Assembly (NCBI RefSeq): GCF_036237315.1
Contig: NZ_CP108356.1
Location: 1,426,001 to 1,490,000 of the forward strand
Reading direction: 5' to 3'
Length of the DNA: 64,000 nucleotides
DNA from: Streptomyces sp. NBC_01351
GTDB lineage: Bacteria > Actinomycetota > Actinomycetes > Streptomycetales > Streptomycetaceae
The notes under the pieces were generated by a model. The model was not told the DNA's origin and made no database searches. It worked only from the letters and a program-made list of their open reading frames with translations. The position numbers and the translations under genes are program-made. This document shows positions 32,413 through 41,280 of this stretch, piece after piece; position 1 is the stretch's first letter, and the number at the start of each line of letters is the position of its first letter.

Positions 32413-33177
32413 TCAGACGCGTACGAAGCCGCGCAGCCGGTACGTCGGCTCCGCGCGCGGGACGTCCTGGTCGGGCAGCAGTTCCAGCCGGGCCGCCAGC
32501 TGCGCCGCGCTGATGCCGCGCGGGATCACGCGCGAGGCGTACTGCCCCGCGAGCAGCGCTTTCGCGGAGTCGCGCGGGGTACGGCCCTGGCCGTGGCCCC
32601 GGAAGCGGGCCTCGCCGGCCGGGCGCAGGCCCGCCCGCGCGGCGTGGCCCTCGACCTCCCCGGACGAGTCCGCCGGGGTCGGGGTCAGGTGCGCGGCGAA
32701 GACGGCGTCGATGTCGCTGCCCACGTCGTGCGCGGAGTCCTTGTCCACGGTGGTGACGAGGACCCCGCCGGGCCGCAGGACCCGCCCGGCCTCGGCGATC
32801 ACGGCCGGCACCAGGCCGGGCGCGCGCAGCAGGTGCAGCAGCCACACGGCGCTGACCGCGTCGAGCGAGCCCGAGCGCACCGGCAGCCGGGCCGCGTCGG
32901 CGAGGGTCACGGGCACCCCGCGCCGCAGGGCCGTCGAGGCCATGCCGTGGGAGGCGTCCGCGCCCAGGACCCGCAGTCCGGGGCGGCTCAGCCGGGCGGT
33001 GACGATGCCGGTGCCGCAGCCCAGGTCGAGGAGGGTGCGGACGTGGGCCGGGAGCAGGGTGAGGACGGCCGCGGCGGCGGCCTCGGCGCGCGGGGCGCCG
33101 CCGCGGGTGGCGTCGTAGGTCTCTGCCTCGGCGTCGTAGTCGAGCAGCGGCTTCACATCCGGTATGTGCGTGGTCAT
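32413..33177 (-). CDS. SAM-dependent methyltransferase (class I)
   Basis: 254 residues from ATG at 33177. The SAM-binding motif LDLGCGTG is at 50-57, with the second acidic position in LGADAS and the post-I motif DAARLPVRSGSLDAV; LRPGGVLVTT is motif III. This places it in the Methyltransf_11 group. The substrate is unknown. Its start lies 8 bases downstream of the pterin dehydratase stop, so the two form one transcript. Confidence 0.88.
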   Translation of the reverse strand: MTTHIPDVKPLLDYDAEAETYDATRGGAPRAEAAAAAVLTLLPAHVRTLLDLGCGTGIVTARLSRPGLRVLGADASHGMASTALRRGVPVTLADAARLPVRSGSLDAVSAVWLLHLLRAPGLVPAVIAEAGRVLRPGGVLVTTVDKDSAHDVGSDIDAVFAAHLTPTPADSSGEVEGHAARAGLRPAGEARFRGHGQGRTPRDSAKALLAGQYASRVIPRGISAAQLAARLELLPDQDVPRAEPTYRLRGFVRV

Positions 33178-33185
33178 CGGCGTCG

Positions 33186-33491
33186 TCAGCTCGCGCCGTG
33201 GGCCGGGGCGAGGGCTTCGACGCGCTCGGCGAGCGCGAAGTCGGACTCCGTCACCCGCCCGCCCGCGTCGTGGCTGTTCACGGAGAGCCGGACGGTGTTG
33301 TAGCCGAGGGTCAGATCGGAGTGGTGGTTCAACTCCTGCTGCACCGAGGCGATGTGGGCGACGAGGGCGCTCGCCGCGAAGTGCGTGTCCAGCCGGTACG
33401 TGCGGAAGATCCGGTCCTCTTCGAACGACCAGCCGGGGAGTTCCCGCAACCGGTCCTCGATCTCCTTCTGCGACAGCGGCTCACTCGGCAT
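33186..33491 (-). CDS. 4a-hydroxytetrahydrobiopterin dehydratase
   Basis: 101 residues, the full family length. LNHHSDLTLGYNTVRLS is the PCD/DCoH active-site motif (family NHHPD), with two adjacent His residues. It dehydrates the pterin 4a-carbinolamine formed by aromatic amino acid hydroxylases. No hydroxylase gene is adjacent. AAAGGAG upstream of the ATG at 33491 is a good ribosome site. Confidence 0.92.
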   Translation of the reverse strand: MPSEPLSQKEIEDRLRELPGWSFEEDRIFRTYRLDTHFAASALVAHIASVQQELNHHSDLTLGYNTVRLSVNSHDAGGRVTESDFALAERVEALAPAHGAS

Positions 33492-33630
33492 GCACCGGCT
33501 CCTTTTCCCCGTGACGTGTAGTCAAGGTTCCCACAGCACACCCCGGAACAACCCTTTCGCGCCATAGTGCGCTCGGGTGCTCCTGCGCCTTCCGCGCCCG
33601 TCCCGCCCCCCATATGCTCCTGCGCCGGAC

Positions 33631-33657
33631 GTGACTGTTACCAGCGGTAACAGTCAC
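33631..33657. promoter_or_regulatory. Perfect 27-bp palindromic operator
   Basis: GTGACTGTTACC (33631-33642) and GGTAACAGTCAC (33646-33657) are exact inverted arms around AGC. The core TTACC-N3-GGTAA is the style of TetR-family operators. It lies 33 bases upstream of the ATG at 33691. A perfect 12-bp arm in a 199-base gap is very unlikely by chance. Confidence 0.8.
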
Positions 33658-33690
33658 GGAGCGCACAAGGACCGAAGGGGCGGGATCGAC

Positions 33691-35487
33691 ATGACCGGCA
33701 CAGGCAGTTCCAGGCGTACGTTCATCGCGGGCGCGGGCGCGGCGGCCACCGCGGGCACCCTGTCCACCGCCATCACGGCGGCCCCCGCGGCGGCCGCGAC
33801 CGCGGCCGCCGCCCAGGCCCCGCCCAACGGCCGCCGCGTCGCCGTGCTCGGCGGCGGGGTGGCCGGGCTGACCGCGGCGCACGAACTGGCCGAGCGCGGC
33901 TACGCCGTCACCGTGTACGAGCGCCGGGCGCTCGGCGGCAAGGCCCGCAGCATGGACGTACCGGGCAGCGCCCGCGGCGGCCGCAGGCCGCTGCCCGCCG
34001 AGCACGGCTTCCGCTTCATCCCCGGCATCTACCACAACCTGCCCGACACCATGCGGCGGATCCCGTTCCCCGGGAACGCGAACGGCGTGTGGGACAACCT
34101 GGTCGCCCCGCGCGAGATGATGTTCGCCCGGGCGGCCGGCCGCGAGGACCTGCGCGCGCCCATCCCGTGGCCCGAGCACTCCCCCGCCGCGCTGACCCCC
34201 GACGAGCTGCGGCGGGCCCTCACCGGCATCCTGCAGTCCCTGGTCCGGCTCCCGCTGCACGAGACGGCGTACTTCGTGGACCGCGCGCTGGTCTTCCTCA
34301 CCAGCTGCGACGAGCGGCGCAACGAGGTCTGGGAGCGCACGCCGTGGTGGGACTTCACGCGGGCCGCCCGGATGTCGAGCGAGTACCAGCGCATCCTCGC
34401 CATCGGCGTGACCCGCAACATCGTGGCGACCAAGGCCGAGGAGGCCTCCACCCGTACGGTCGGCACCCTGGGCGAGGCGTTCGTCTTCAACCTGCTGGGG
34501 CGCGGGGCGGACGGCCCGCCGGACCGGATCCTCAACCTGCCGACCAACGAGGCCTGGATCGACCCCTGGGAGGCCCATCTGCGCTCCCTCGGTGTGGAGT
34601 TCAGGATCGGCTGGACGGTGCGCGAAGTGCGCTACGGGAACGGCCGGGTGAGCGGGGTCGCGGTCGAGGACCCGGACGGCGCCCGGCAGACCGTCACCGC
34701 CGACCACTACGTCAGCGCGATGCCCGTCGAGCACGCCCGGCGCACCTGGAGCGCGGAACTGCGGGCCGCCGACCCGATGCTGGGGCGCTGCGACAAGCTG
34801 GAGACCGACTGGATGACGGGCATCCAGTTCTACCTGACCGAACGCGCCCCGCTGGTCCACGGCCACCTCAACTGCATCGATTCGCCCTGGTCGTTGACGG
34901 CGATCCAGCAGGCGGAGCACTGGCCCGCGCGGGACTTCCCCGCCGACTACGGCGACGGGGTGGCGGTCGACTGTCTGTCGGTGGACATCTCCGAGTGGGA
35001 CAAGCCCGGGATCCTGTACGGGAAGACGGCCAAGCAGTGCACGCGCGAGGAGGTGGCGCGCGAGGTGTGGGCGCAGCTCAAGGCCTCCCTCAACGACACC
35101 GGGAAGACCCTGCTGAGCGACTCCAAGCTGCACTCATGGTTCCTGGACCCGGGCGTGGACGGGCTCGGCACCCCGAACCCCACCAACCAGGACGAGTTGC
35201 TGATCCACCCGGTCGGCACCTTCCACAACCGGCCGACCGCCGGCACGCGCGTCCCGAACTTCTTCCTCAGCGGGGACTACGTGGCGGTGGACATCGACCT
35301 GGCGACGATGGAGGGCGCGAACGCCTCGGCCCGGGCGGCCGTCAACTCCCTCCTGGACCGGGACGGTTCCCCGAGCGCGCGGTGCACGGTCCGGCCGCTG
35401 TACCGGGCTCCGCAGGTCGAGTCCGCCAAGCGGCACGACCTGTGGCGCTACCGGCTCGGGCTGCGGAACGTCTTCGATCTGGGCTGA
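33691..35487 (+). CDS. Tat-exported FAD-dependent amine-oxidase-like enzyme
   Basis: 598 residues from ATG at 33691. A twin-arginine signal is visible (SSRRTFIAG with Arg8/Arg9, an Ala-rich core, AAA cleavage area near 40). FAD binding is by GGGVAG at 54-59, with VYERR about 20 residues on. Late GDYVAVDIDLATMEGANASAR is the C-terminal FAD motif of the phytoene desaturase / hydroxysqualene-dehydroxylase-like amine oxidase superfamily. It is probably folded with FAD in the cytoplasm and exported. The substrate is unknown; the perfect palindrome upstream implies dedicated repression. Confidence 0.88.
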   Translation: MTGTGSSRRTFIAGAGAAATAGTLSTAITAAPAAAATAAAAQAPPNGRRVAVLGGGVAGLTAAHELAERGYAVTVYERRALGGKARSMDVPGSARGGRRPLPAEHGFRFIPGIYHNLPDTMRRIPFPGNANGVWDNLVAPREMMFARAAGREDLRAPIPWPEHSPAALTPDELRRALTGILQSLVRLPLHETAYFVDRALVFLTSCDERRNEVWERTPWWDFTRAARMSSEYQRILAIGVTRNIVATKAEEASTRTVGTLGEAFVFNLLGRGADGPPDRILNLPTNEAWIDPWEAHLRSLGVEFRIGWTVREVRYGNGRVSGVAVEDPDGARQTVTADHYVSAMPVEHARRTWSAELRAADPMLGRCDKLETDWMTGIQFYLTERAPLVHGHLNCIDSPWSLTAIQQAEHWPARDFPADYGDGVAVDCLSVDISEWDKPGILYGKTAKQCTREEVAREVWAQLKASLNDTGKTLLSDSKLHSWFLDPGVDGLGTPNPTNQDELLIHPVGTFHNRPTAGTRVPNFFLSGDYVAVDIDLATMEGANASARAAVNSLLDRDGSPSARCTVRPLYRAPQVESAKRHDLWRYRLGLRNVFDLG

Positions 35488-35513
35488 CCCCGTCGTACGC
35501 GCTCGACTACCGT
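35484..35513 (+). promoter_or_regulatory. Likely leaderless promoter of the second MmyB-type regulator
   Basis: CTGACC (35484-35489), an 18-base spacer and TACCGT (35508-35513) are followed by 7 bases and the ATG at 35521, so the transcript should start at the codon. The -35 box overlaps the previous stop region. Confidence 0.5.
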
Positions 35514-35520
35514 CGTGAGC

Positions 35521-36315
35521 ATGACCACCACGACACCCACGGTCGGCGCCCTCCTCCGGGCCTGGCGGGAGCGGCGCGGGCTCAGCCAGCTGGAGCTGGC
35601 GAACCGCGCCGACTCCTCGTCCCGTCACATCAGCTTCATCGAGACCGGCCGGTCCCGGCCGAGCGAGGAGATGGTGCTGCGGCTCGCCGACCGGCTCGAC
35701 GTTCCGGTGCGGGAGCGCAACTCCCTTCTACTGACGGCGGGTTACGCTCCGCGCTACGCCCAGACCGCCCTGGACGACCCGTCGATGGATACGCTCCGCG
35801 AGGGCTTGCAGCGCCTGCTGACGGGCTACGAGCCGTACCCGGCGCTGGTCGTGGACGCCACGTACAACGTGGTCGCCGCCAACATGGGCATCCTGATGCT
35901 GATGGACGGGCTGCCTGAGCACCTGCTGGCCCCGCCGCTGAACGCCATGCGGCTGACCCTGCACCCCGAGGGGCTGGCCCCGAAGATCCGCAACCTGAAG
36001 GAGTGGCGCGGCCACCTGCTGGCCCAGATGGAGCGCCAGATCGCCCTGGCCCGCTCCGAGCCGCTGCGCGCCCTGTACGAAGAGGTGTCCGCCTACCCGG
36101 TGGCGGAGCGGCCGGGCGACGCCGCTCCGGACGAGGCCGTCCCGTACATCGCGCTCCCGCTGCTCATCGAGCACGACGGCCACCTGCTCTCCTTCGTCTC
36201 GTCCATCGCGACCTTCAACACGCCCATGGACGTGACCGTCGCCGAGCTGGCCATCGAGACCCTGCTCCCGGCCGACCCGGCGACGGTCAAGTACCTGCGC
36301 TCACTCTCCGACTGA
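35521..36315 (+). CDS. HTH regulator with MmyB-type ligand-binding domain (second copy)
   Basis: 264 residues from ATG at 35521; GTG 35515 is also possible. Residues 8-70 are an XRE helix-turn-helix (WRERRGLSQLELANRAD, RHISFIETGRSRPS). From about 95 there is an MmyB-type PAS-like domain (YPALVVDATYNVVAANMGI, MRLTLHPEGLAPKI, ATFNTPMDVTVAELAIE), a layout shared by many actinobacterial regulators of oxidoreductases. It overlaps the convergent next gene by 15 bases. The partner may be the flavoenzyme upstream. Confidence 0.9.
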   Translation: MTTTTPTVGALLRAWRERRGLSQLELANRADSSSRHISFIETGRSRPSEEMVLRLADRLDVPVRERNSLLLTAGYAPRYAQTALDDPSMDTLREGLQRLLTGYEPYPALVVDATYNVVAANMGILMLMDGLPEHLLAPPLNAMRLTLHPEGLAPKIRNLKEWRGHLLAQMERQIALARSEPLRALYEEVSAYPVAERPGDAAPDEAVPYIALPLLIEHDGHLLSFVSSIATFNTPMDVTVAELAIETLLPADPATVKYLRSLSD

Positions 36316-36717
36316 GCGCAGGGCGAGCTGCTGACACACCGCGAACGAGGCCACGGTGAGGGCCTGCGCCGGGATCCACACCAGGCCGGCGGTGGTGGGC
36401 GTGAACCAGATCAGCAGGGAGAGCAGGCTGAGCGCGGCCCAGGCGTAGTTCGTCTCGATGACGAGCTTCACACCGAAGGCGGGCGGCTGACGGCGCGAGG
36501 CCAGCCAGCCGACCGCGGCGCCGTACAGGACCAGCAGGATCCCGAGCTCCAGCACCAGGCCCTGCCCGACCCCGAGCAGCCGCCCGAGCGGGGCGGAGAA
36601 GGCCACGTACGCCAGCCCGTTGCCGGTGGTCACCACGGAATCGAGGGCGAGGAAGCGGCGCAGTGCGGTCTGCGGCTCGGTGGTGCGAGCGAGGGTGCCG
36701 AGCAGGGTCGCGGACAT
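36301..36717 (-). CDS. Four-TM membrane protein of unknown function
   Basis: 138 residues from ATG at 36717. Four hydrophobic segments (TGNGLAYVAFSAPLGRLLGV; LVLELGILLVLYGAAVGWLA; YAWAALSLLSLLIWFTPTTAG; WIPAQALTVASFAVCQQLAL) span nearly the whole chain. No charged catalytic motifs. The family was not recognised; the layout resembles small DoxX-like or DUF-type integral membrane proteins. The 3' end overlaps the regulator at 36315 by 15 bases on the opposite strand. Confidence 0.75.
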   Translation of the reverse strand: MSATLLGTLARTTEPQTALRRFLALDSVVTTGNGLAYVAFSAPLGRLLGVGQGLVLELGILLVLYGAAVGWLASRRQPPAFGVKLVIETNYAWAALSLLSLLIWFTPTTAGLVWIPAQALTVASFAVCQQLALRSVGE

Positions 36718-36750
36718 GGGGAATCAGCCTCCATCGAGGTCGAACGGCAG

Positions 36751-36808
36751 GGTGGGGGTATCGGGTCCCGGTTCCGAGTGCGCGGCCCCGGAACCCGATG
36801 CCCCCACC
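36751..36808 (-). terminator. Hairpin downstream of the decayed peptide transporter
   Basis: Two 16-base arms (36751-36766 and 36793-36808, one G-U pair) read GGTGGGGGTATCGGGT and its complement, with a 26-base loop that can pair further. It lies 70 bases beyond the pseudogene's last stop and was probably that gene's terminator. Confidence 0.65.
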
Positions 36809-36877
36809 TTGCCGCCGCGCCCGCGGCGGGTCGATTACCTCAGAGGTCATGCCGGCGCCCCGTCACTGGTGCCGGAC

Positions 36878-37523
36878 TCAGGCCGTCTGTGCCCGAGCTT
36901 CGCCGGTGAGGAGCTTCAGCGGGCGGGTGAAGGAGGCCATGGCCGCGCCCGCCGCGATCACCATGGCGCCCTGCCACAGGAAGTTGAGGCTCTGCTCATC
37001 CGCCGCCCGCGCCGTACCCAGAAGGACGCGAACAGCGGCGCGAGGACGATCACGAACAGGGCGGGCAGGGACTGGTTCCAGCCGGCCGGGACGTGCCACC
37101 CCAGCAGGTTCAGGTCGGTCTTCTGCGCGGCGAACATGTCCAGCCGTGCCCGGCCGCCATCAGCGCGATCGGCACGGCCGTGAAGACCAGGCCGTACGAG
37201 GACGTGCGGCGCAGCCTGGACCGTTCGGCGGGGGTGAGTCGGACCACGGGCTCCTCGCGCAGCTGCCGGGAGAGCCTGCGGCCGCCGAGGACGTACTGGC
37301 CGAGGCCGAGGGCCATGCCGACGGCGGCGGCGCCGAAGCCCAGGTGCCAGTTGACCTCCTCGCCGAGGTAGCCGACGACGAGCGGGGCGATGACCGCGCC
37401 GAGGTTGATGCCCATATAGAAGATCGAGTAGCCGGCGTCGCGGCGCTGGTCGTCGTCGGCGGCGTAGAGCCGGCCGACGAGGGCCGAGATGTTGGGCTTG
37501 AGCAGGCCGGTGCCGATGCGCAC
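36878..37523 (-). pseudogene. Decayed POT-family peptide transporter
   Basis: Three reading-frame pieces match consecutive parts of proton-dependent oligopeptide transporters. One (37523 to about 37145) reads GTGLLKPNISALVGRLY and continues through helices 4-6. The next (about 37145-37005) carries LNLLGWHVPAGWNQSLPALF and FVIVLAPLFA. The last (about 37000-36878) is the final helix and tail TRPLKLLTGEAR. The first three helices and most of the middle are missing and two frame changes join the pieces, leaving about 210 of some 500 residues. It cannot make a working transporter. Confidence 0.8.
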
Positions 37524-37581
37524 CGAAACGTGCGGGCGTGCCCTCCACGGATCGGGCTTTCGGCCCCTGCCGGGGAAAGCG

Positions 37582-37613
37582 GGACGCCCCGGACCGAAGG
37601 GCCCGGGGCGTCC
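37582..37613 (-). terminator. Hairpin terminator of folD
   Basis: GGACGCCCCGG (37582-37592) and CCGGGGCGTCC (37603-37613) form a perfect 11-bp stem 28 bases after the folD stop. Confidence 0.85.
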
Positions 37614-37640
37614 GTCGTACGCGGGAAGGCGCGGCAGGGG

Positions 37641-38531
37641 TCAGAGGTCCGCGAGGTCCAGCCCGGCCTGCGCCGCGGCCGCCTGCACGGTCTGCTCCAG
37701 CAGCACGGCGATGGTCATCGGGCCGACACCGCCCGGGACGGGGGTGATCAGCGAGGCGCGGGCGGCGGCCGACTCGAAGTGGACGTCGCCGACGTTGCCC
37801 TCGTTGTACCCGGCGTCCAGGACCACGGCGCCCGGCTTGATGTCCTCGCCCCGGATGAACTCGGCCTTGCCGACGGCGGCGACCAGCACGTCCGCCTGGC
37901 GCACGATCGACGGGAGGTCCACGGTGCGGGAGTGGCAGTAGGTCACGGTGGCGTTCTGCTCCAGCAGCAGCATCCCGGCCGGCTTGCCCAGGATCGCGCT
38001 GCGGCCGACGACCACGGCGTGCTTGCCGGTCAGGTCCACGTCGTAGGCGGCGAGCAGCCGCATGATGCCGCCGGGGGTGCAGGAGACGAAGCCCGGCAGC
38101 CCGAAGCCCATGGCGGCGAAGGAGTGCATGGTGACCCCGTCGACGTCCTTGCCGGGGGCGATGGCCTCAAAGGCGGCGCGCTCGTCGATGTGGTGCGGGA
38201 CGGGGTGCTGGAGCAGGATGCCGCTGATCTCCGGGTCCTCGGAGAGCGCGGTGAGGGTGGCCACCAGTTCCTCGGTGGTGGTCTCGGCCGGCAGCTCCAC
38301 GTGGCGGGAGGTGATCCCGGCCTTGACGCAACGGTTCTGCTTCATGCGGACGTAGGTCACGGAGGCGGGGTCCTCGCCGACCAGCACGGTCGCGAGGCAG
38401 GGCGCGGTGCCGGTGCGCTCGGTGATCTTCGCCGCGTAGGCGGCGGTCTGCTCCGAGATGCGGCGGGCGAGGGCGGTGCCGTCCATCAGCTGGGCAGAGG
38501 CAGTGGCAGTGGCAGTCTGGGCAGTCGTCAC
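37641..38531 (-). CDS. folD: Bifunctional methylenetetrahydrofolate dehydrogenase / cyclohydrolase
   Basis: 296 residues from GTG at 38531, with AGGAG 6 bases upstream; the open frame extends further but lacks a site. Family motifs are clear: VTYVRMKQNRC carries the catalytic Tyr and Lys, PGKDVDGVT precedes the cofactor domain, and GRSAILGKPAG is the NADP-binding loop (GRSxxVGxP in most homologues). PVPGGVGPMT is near the C-terminus. The N-terminal 15 residues are Thr/Ala-rich and extra. It interconverts 5,10-methylene- and 10-formyl-THF in the cytoplasm. A ZTP riboswitch precedes it. Confidence 0.97.
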   Translation of the reverse strand: MTTAQTATATASAQLMDGTALARRISEQTAAYAAKITERTGTAPCLATVLVGEDPASVTYVRMKQNRCVKAGITSRHVELPAETTTEELVATLTALSEDPEISGILLQHPVPHHIDERAAFEAIAPGKDVDGVTMHSFAAMGFGLPGFVSCTPGGIMRLLAAYDVDLTGKHAVVVGRSAILGKPAGMLLLEQNATVTYCHSRTVDLPSIVRQADVLVAAVGKAEFIRGEDIKPGAVVLDAGYNEGNVGDVHFESAAARASLITPVPGGVGPMTIAVLLEQTVQAAAAQAGLDLADL

Positions 38532-38560
38532 GGGGTCTCCTGAACGTCGCTGCGGATCGC

Positions 38561-38658
38561 GGTTCGCCCAGGCGCGCGGCAGTCGACGTACCGGAGGTCC
38601 GGAGGTACGCCGGGCCGCTCCCCGGTGGTGATCCACCCGAACGCCCGTCACGGCCCGG
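38561..38658 (-). ncRNA. ZTP (pfl) riboswitch upstream of folD
   Basis: On the minus strand CCGGGCCGTGAC opens the motif and pairs with GAGCGGCCCGG; GGTGG-ATCA-CCACCGGGG forms the inner hairpin. After a variable linker stem (CGTACC/GGTACG) the conserved 3' part GCCGCGCGCCTGGGC closes the fold. Order, sequences and folD context match the ZTP-sensing pfl class, which switches on one-carbon genes when ZTP accumulates on folate shortage. TACAGT at 38663-38668 is a plausible -10 just upstream. The folD ribosome site is only about 20 bases beyond the aptamer, which favours control of translation. Confidence 0.9.
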
Positions 38659-38717
38659 ATCCACTGTAGTCGACATATCCGGTGGTTCACCGGTGCCCGA
38701 CCTGCCACGATCAATGT

Positions 38718-39479
38718 ATGACGCGTACTTTCGACCATCTTGTCGCGGAGGCCGAGTCGGTCTCCGTGGACGGCTGGGACTTCTCCTGGCTCGACGGCCG
38801 GGCCACCGAGCAGCGCCCCTCCTGGGGCTACCAGGGGCTGCTGCGCGAGCGTCTGGCCCGCGTCCGGTCCGCCCTGGACATCCAGACGGGCGGCGGTGAG
38901 GTCCTCGCCGGGGCCGCCCCGCTGCCCCCGCTGACGGCGGCCACCGAGTCGTGGCCGCCCAACATCGACAAGGCGACCCGGCTGCTGCATCCGCTCGGCG
39001 CGGTCGTCGTCGCGGACACCGACGAGCCTCCGCTGCCCTTCGGCGACGAGGCCTTCGAGCTGGTGGCCAGCCGGCACCCGGTGACCATCTGGTGGGACGA
39101 GATCGCACGGGTGCTGACTCCGGGCGGCACCTACCTGTCCCAGCAGGTCGGTCCGGCGAGCGTCTTCGAGCTGGTCGAGTACTTCCTGGGCCGCCTGCCC
39201 GAGGAGGTCCGGCGCGGCCGGCACCCCGACGACGCCGTGGCCGACGCCACAAAGGCCGGCCTCGAAGTCGTCGACCTCCGCTCCGAACGGCTCCGCACGG
39301 AGTTCCACGACATCGGAGCCGTGATCTACTTTCTCCGGAAGGTGATCTGGATGGTGCCCGGCTTCACGGTCGGGCAGTACCGGGACCGGCTGCGCGAGCT
39401 CCACGAACGGATCGCACACGAAGGTCCCTTCGTCGCGCACACCGCCCGCTTCCTCATCGAGGCCCGCAAAACGGGGTGA
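38718..39479 (+). CDS. SAM-dependent methyltransferase (class I)
   Basis: 253 residues from ATG at 38718, which has CACGAT six bases before it (38706-38711), fitting a leaderless start. The usual first SAM motif is divergent: LLHPLGAVVVADTDEPPLPFGDEAFELVASRH, here split, shows the acidic loop and post-I region, and ARVLTPGGTYLSQQVG is motif III-like. An extra N-terminal helix pair (RPSWGYQGLLRERL) precedes. The substrate is unknown. It is divergent from folD across the riboswitch. Confidence 0.82.
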   Translation: MTRTFDHLVAEAESVSVDGWDFSWLDGRATEQRPSWGYQGLLRERLARVRSALDIQTGGGEVLAGAAPLPPLTAATESWPPNIDKATRLLHPLGAVVVADTDEPPLPFGDEAFELVASRHPVTIWWDEIARVLTPGGTYLSQQVGPASVFELVEYFLGRLPEEVRRGRHPDDAVADATKAGLEVVDLRSERLRTEFHDIGAVIYFLRKVIWMVPGFTVGQYRDRLRELHERIAHEGPFVAHTARFLIEARKTG

Positions 39480-39605
39480 CGGAGGGGCGGACGGAACCAC
39501 GCCGGATGGGTTGCCCGCCCACAGCGTGGCGCAGGTCACTCAATTCAGCGCGTAACGAATCGACTCGAGCGTGCGATGAACCGACAGGTGTCCTCGCGCG
39601 GCCCC

Positions 39606-39631
39606 GGAATACAAACCCCCTCGGGTCTGTT
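39606..39631 (+). promoter_or_regulatory. SigR-type promoter upstream of hrdB
   Basis: GGAAT (39606-39610), exactly 18 bases, then GTT (39629-39631) is the full consensus of the thiol-stress sigma factor SigR in Streptomyces, and SigR is known to drive one hrdB promoter in S. coelicolor. It lies about 60 bases before the GTG. Confidence 0.85.
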
Positions 39632-39692
39632 TCCCGAGTTCGCGCGATGATGTCCCGCCGACCCCTTATCTGTTCGCAACGAGAGGCTTCTT

Positions 39693-41276
39693 GTGTCGCT
39701 CAGCCCGTCCCGTACGTTCCCTCCGGAGATCGCCGAATCGGAGGCCCTCGTCGCGCTCGTCGAGCGCGGCCGCGAGCAGGGTCACATCAACGGTGACGAC
39801 GTGCGCCAGGCCTTCGAGGCCGGTCGCATCCCGGTGGACCAGTGGAAGCGGGTCCTGCGCAGCCTGAACCAGGTCCTGGACGAGGAGGGTGTCGCCCTCC
39901 ACGTCAGCGCCGCGCCCGCCACGAAGGCTGCCGCCAAGAAGCCCCGCAAGGCAGCCGCCGCCCCGGCCCGCACCGTCGCCAAGAAGGCGGCCACCCCGCC
40001 GCGCCCCATCGGCGCGCGCAAGACGGCCGCCCCGGCCACGGCCACGGCGATATCCGCTTCGCCGGCCGCTGCCGCCGCCGACGACGAGGTGACGTCCGAC
40101 ACGGTCGCCGCCGAGCCGAAGAAGCGCACGGTCAAGAAGACCGCCGCGAAGAAGACCGCCGTCAAGAAGACGGCCGCCGCGAAGAAGACCGGCGCCAAGG
40201 ACGCCGACGAGGGCGAGACCCCGGCCGCCGAGGGCGAGGACTGGGCAGCCGAGGACCTCGCCGACGAGGCCGAGGAGGAGACCCCGAAGGCCGGCGGCAC
40301 GCAGGGCTTCGTCCTGTCCGACGACGACGAGGACGACGCCCCGGCGCAGACCGTCATGGTCGCCGGTGCCACCGCCGACCCCGTCAAGGACTACCTCAAG
40401 CTCATCGGCAAGGTGCCGCTCCTCAACGCCGAGCAGGAGGTCGAGCTCGCCAAGCGCATCGAGGCGGGCCTGTTCTCCGAGTACAAGCTCGAAGAGGAGG
40501 AGGACCACAAGCCCGCGTTCAAGCGCGAGCTGGAGATCCTCGTCGAGGACGGCCGCCGCGCGAAGAACCACCTGCTGGAGGCCAACCTCCGCCTCGTGGT
40601 CTCCCTCGCGAAGCGCTACACCGGCCGCGGCATGCTCTTCCTGGACCTGATCCAGGAGGGCAACGTCGGTCTGATCCGCGCGGTGGAGAAGTTCGACTAC
40701 ACCAAGGGCTTCAAGTTCTCCACGTACGCGACCTGGTGGATCCGGCAGGCGATCACGCGTGCCATGGCCGACCAGTCGCGCACCATCCGCATCCCCGTCC
40801 ACATGGTCGAGATCATCAACAAGCTGGCCCGTGTCCAGCGCCAGATGCTCCAGGACCTCGGCCGGGAGCCCACTCCGGAGGAGCTGGGCAAGGAACTCGA
40901 CATGACCCCCGAGAAGGTCATCGAGGTCCAGAAGTACGGCCGCGAGCCGATCTCCCTGCACACCCCCCTGGGTGAGGAGGGCGACAGCGAGTTCGGTGAC
41001 CTCATCGAGGACTCCGAGGCGGTCGTACCGGCCGACGCGGTCTCCTTCACCTTCCTCCAGGAGCAGCTCCAGTCCATCCTGGGCACGCTCTCGGAGCGCG
41101 AGGCGGGCGTGGTCTCCATGCGCTACGGCCTCAACGACGGCCAGCCGAAGACCCTGGACGAGATCGGCCGCGTGTACGGGGTCACCCGTGAGCGCATCCG
41201 CCAGATCGAGTCCAAGACCATGTCGAAGCTCCGCCACCCGTCGCGCTCGCAGGTGCTGCGCGACTACCTCGACTAA
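39693..41276 (+). CDS. hrdB: Principal RNA polymerase sigma factor HrdB
   Basis: 527 residues from GTG at 39693 with GAGAGG upstream. Residues 1-60 are region 1.1-like; 65-225 are a Lys/Ala-rich then acidic low-complexity stretch typical of streptomycete HrdB. Region 1.2 starts at [21 protein letters not shown]; region 2.3-2.4 includes [19 protein letters not shown], the core of -10 recognition; region 4.2 is [20 protein letters not shown], the -35 helix-turn-helix. It directs core polymerase to housekeeping promoters. Slightly longer than the 511-residue S. coelicolor protein because of the low-complexity part. A SigR promoter precedes it. Confidence 0.97.
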   Translation: MSLSPSRTFPPEIAESEALVALVERGREQGHINGDDVRQAFEAGRIPVDQWKRVLRSLNQVLDEEGVALHVSAAPATKAAAKKPRKAAAAPARTVAKKAATPPRPIGARKTAAPATATAISASPAAAAADDEVTSDTVAAEPKKRTVKKTAAKKTAVKKTAAAKKTGAKDADEGETPAAEGEDWAAEDLADEAEEETPKAGGTQGFVLSDDDEDDAPAQTVMVAGATADPVKDYLKLIGKVPLLNAEQEVELAKRIEAGLFSEYKLEEEEDHKPAFKRELEILVEDGRRAKNHLLEANLRLVVSLAKRYTGRGMLFLDLIQEGNVGLIRAVEKFDYTKGFKFSTYATWWIRQAITRAMADQSRTIRIPVHMVEIINKLARVQRQMLQDLGREPTPEELGKELDMTPEKVIEVQKYGREPISLHTPLGEEGDSEFGDLIEDSEAVVPADAVSFTFLQEQLQSILGTLSEREAGVVSMRYGLNDGQPKTLDEIGRVYGVTRERIRQIESKTMSKLRHPSRSQVLRDYLD

Positions 41277-41280
41277 GCCC

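Noticed and set aside
38561..38658. Considered as a simple folD leader hairpin or THF riboswitch
   Set aside because: The CGTGAC opening, the CCACCGGGG hairpin end and the GCGCCTGGGC closing match the ZTP class; THF riboswitch motifs are absent.
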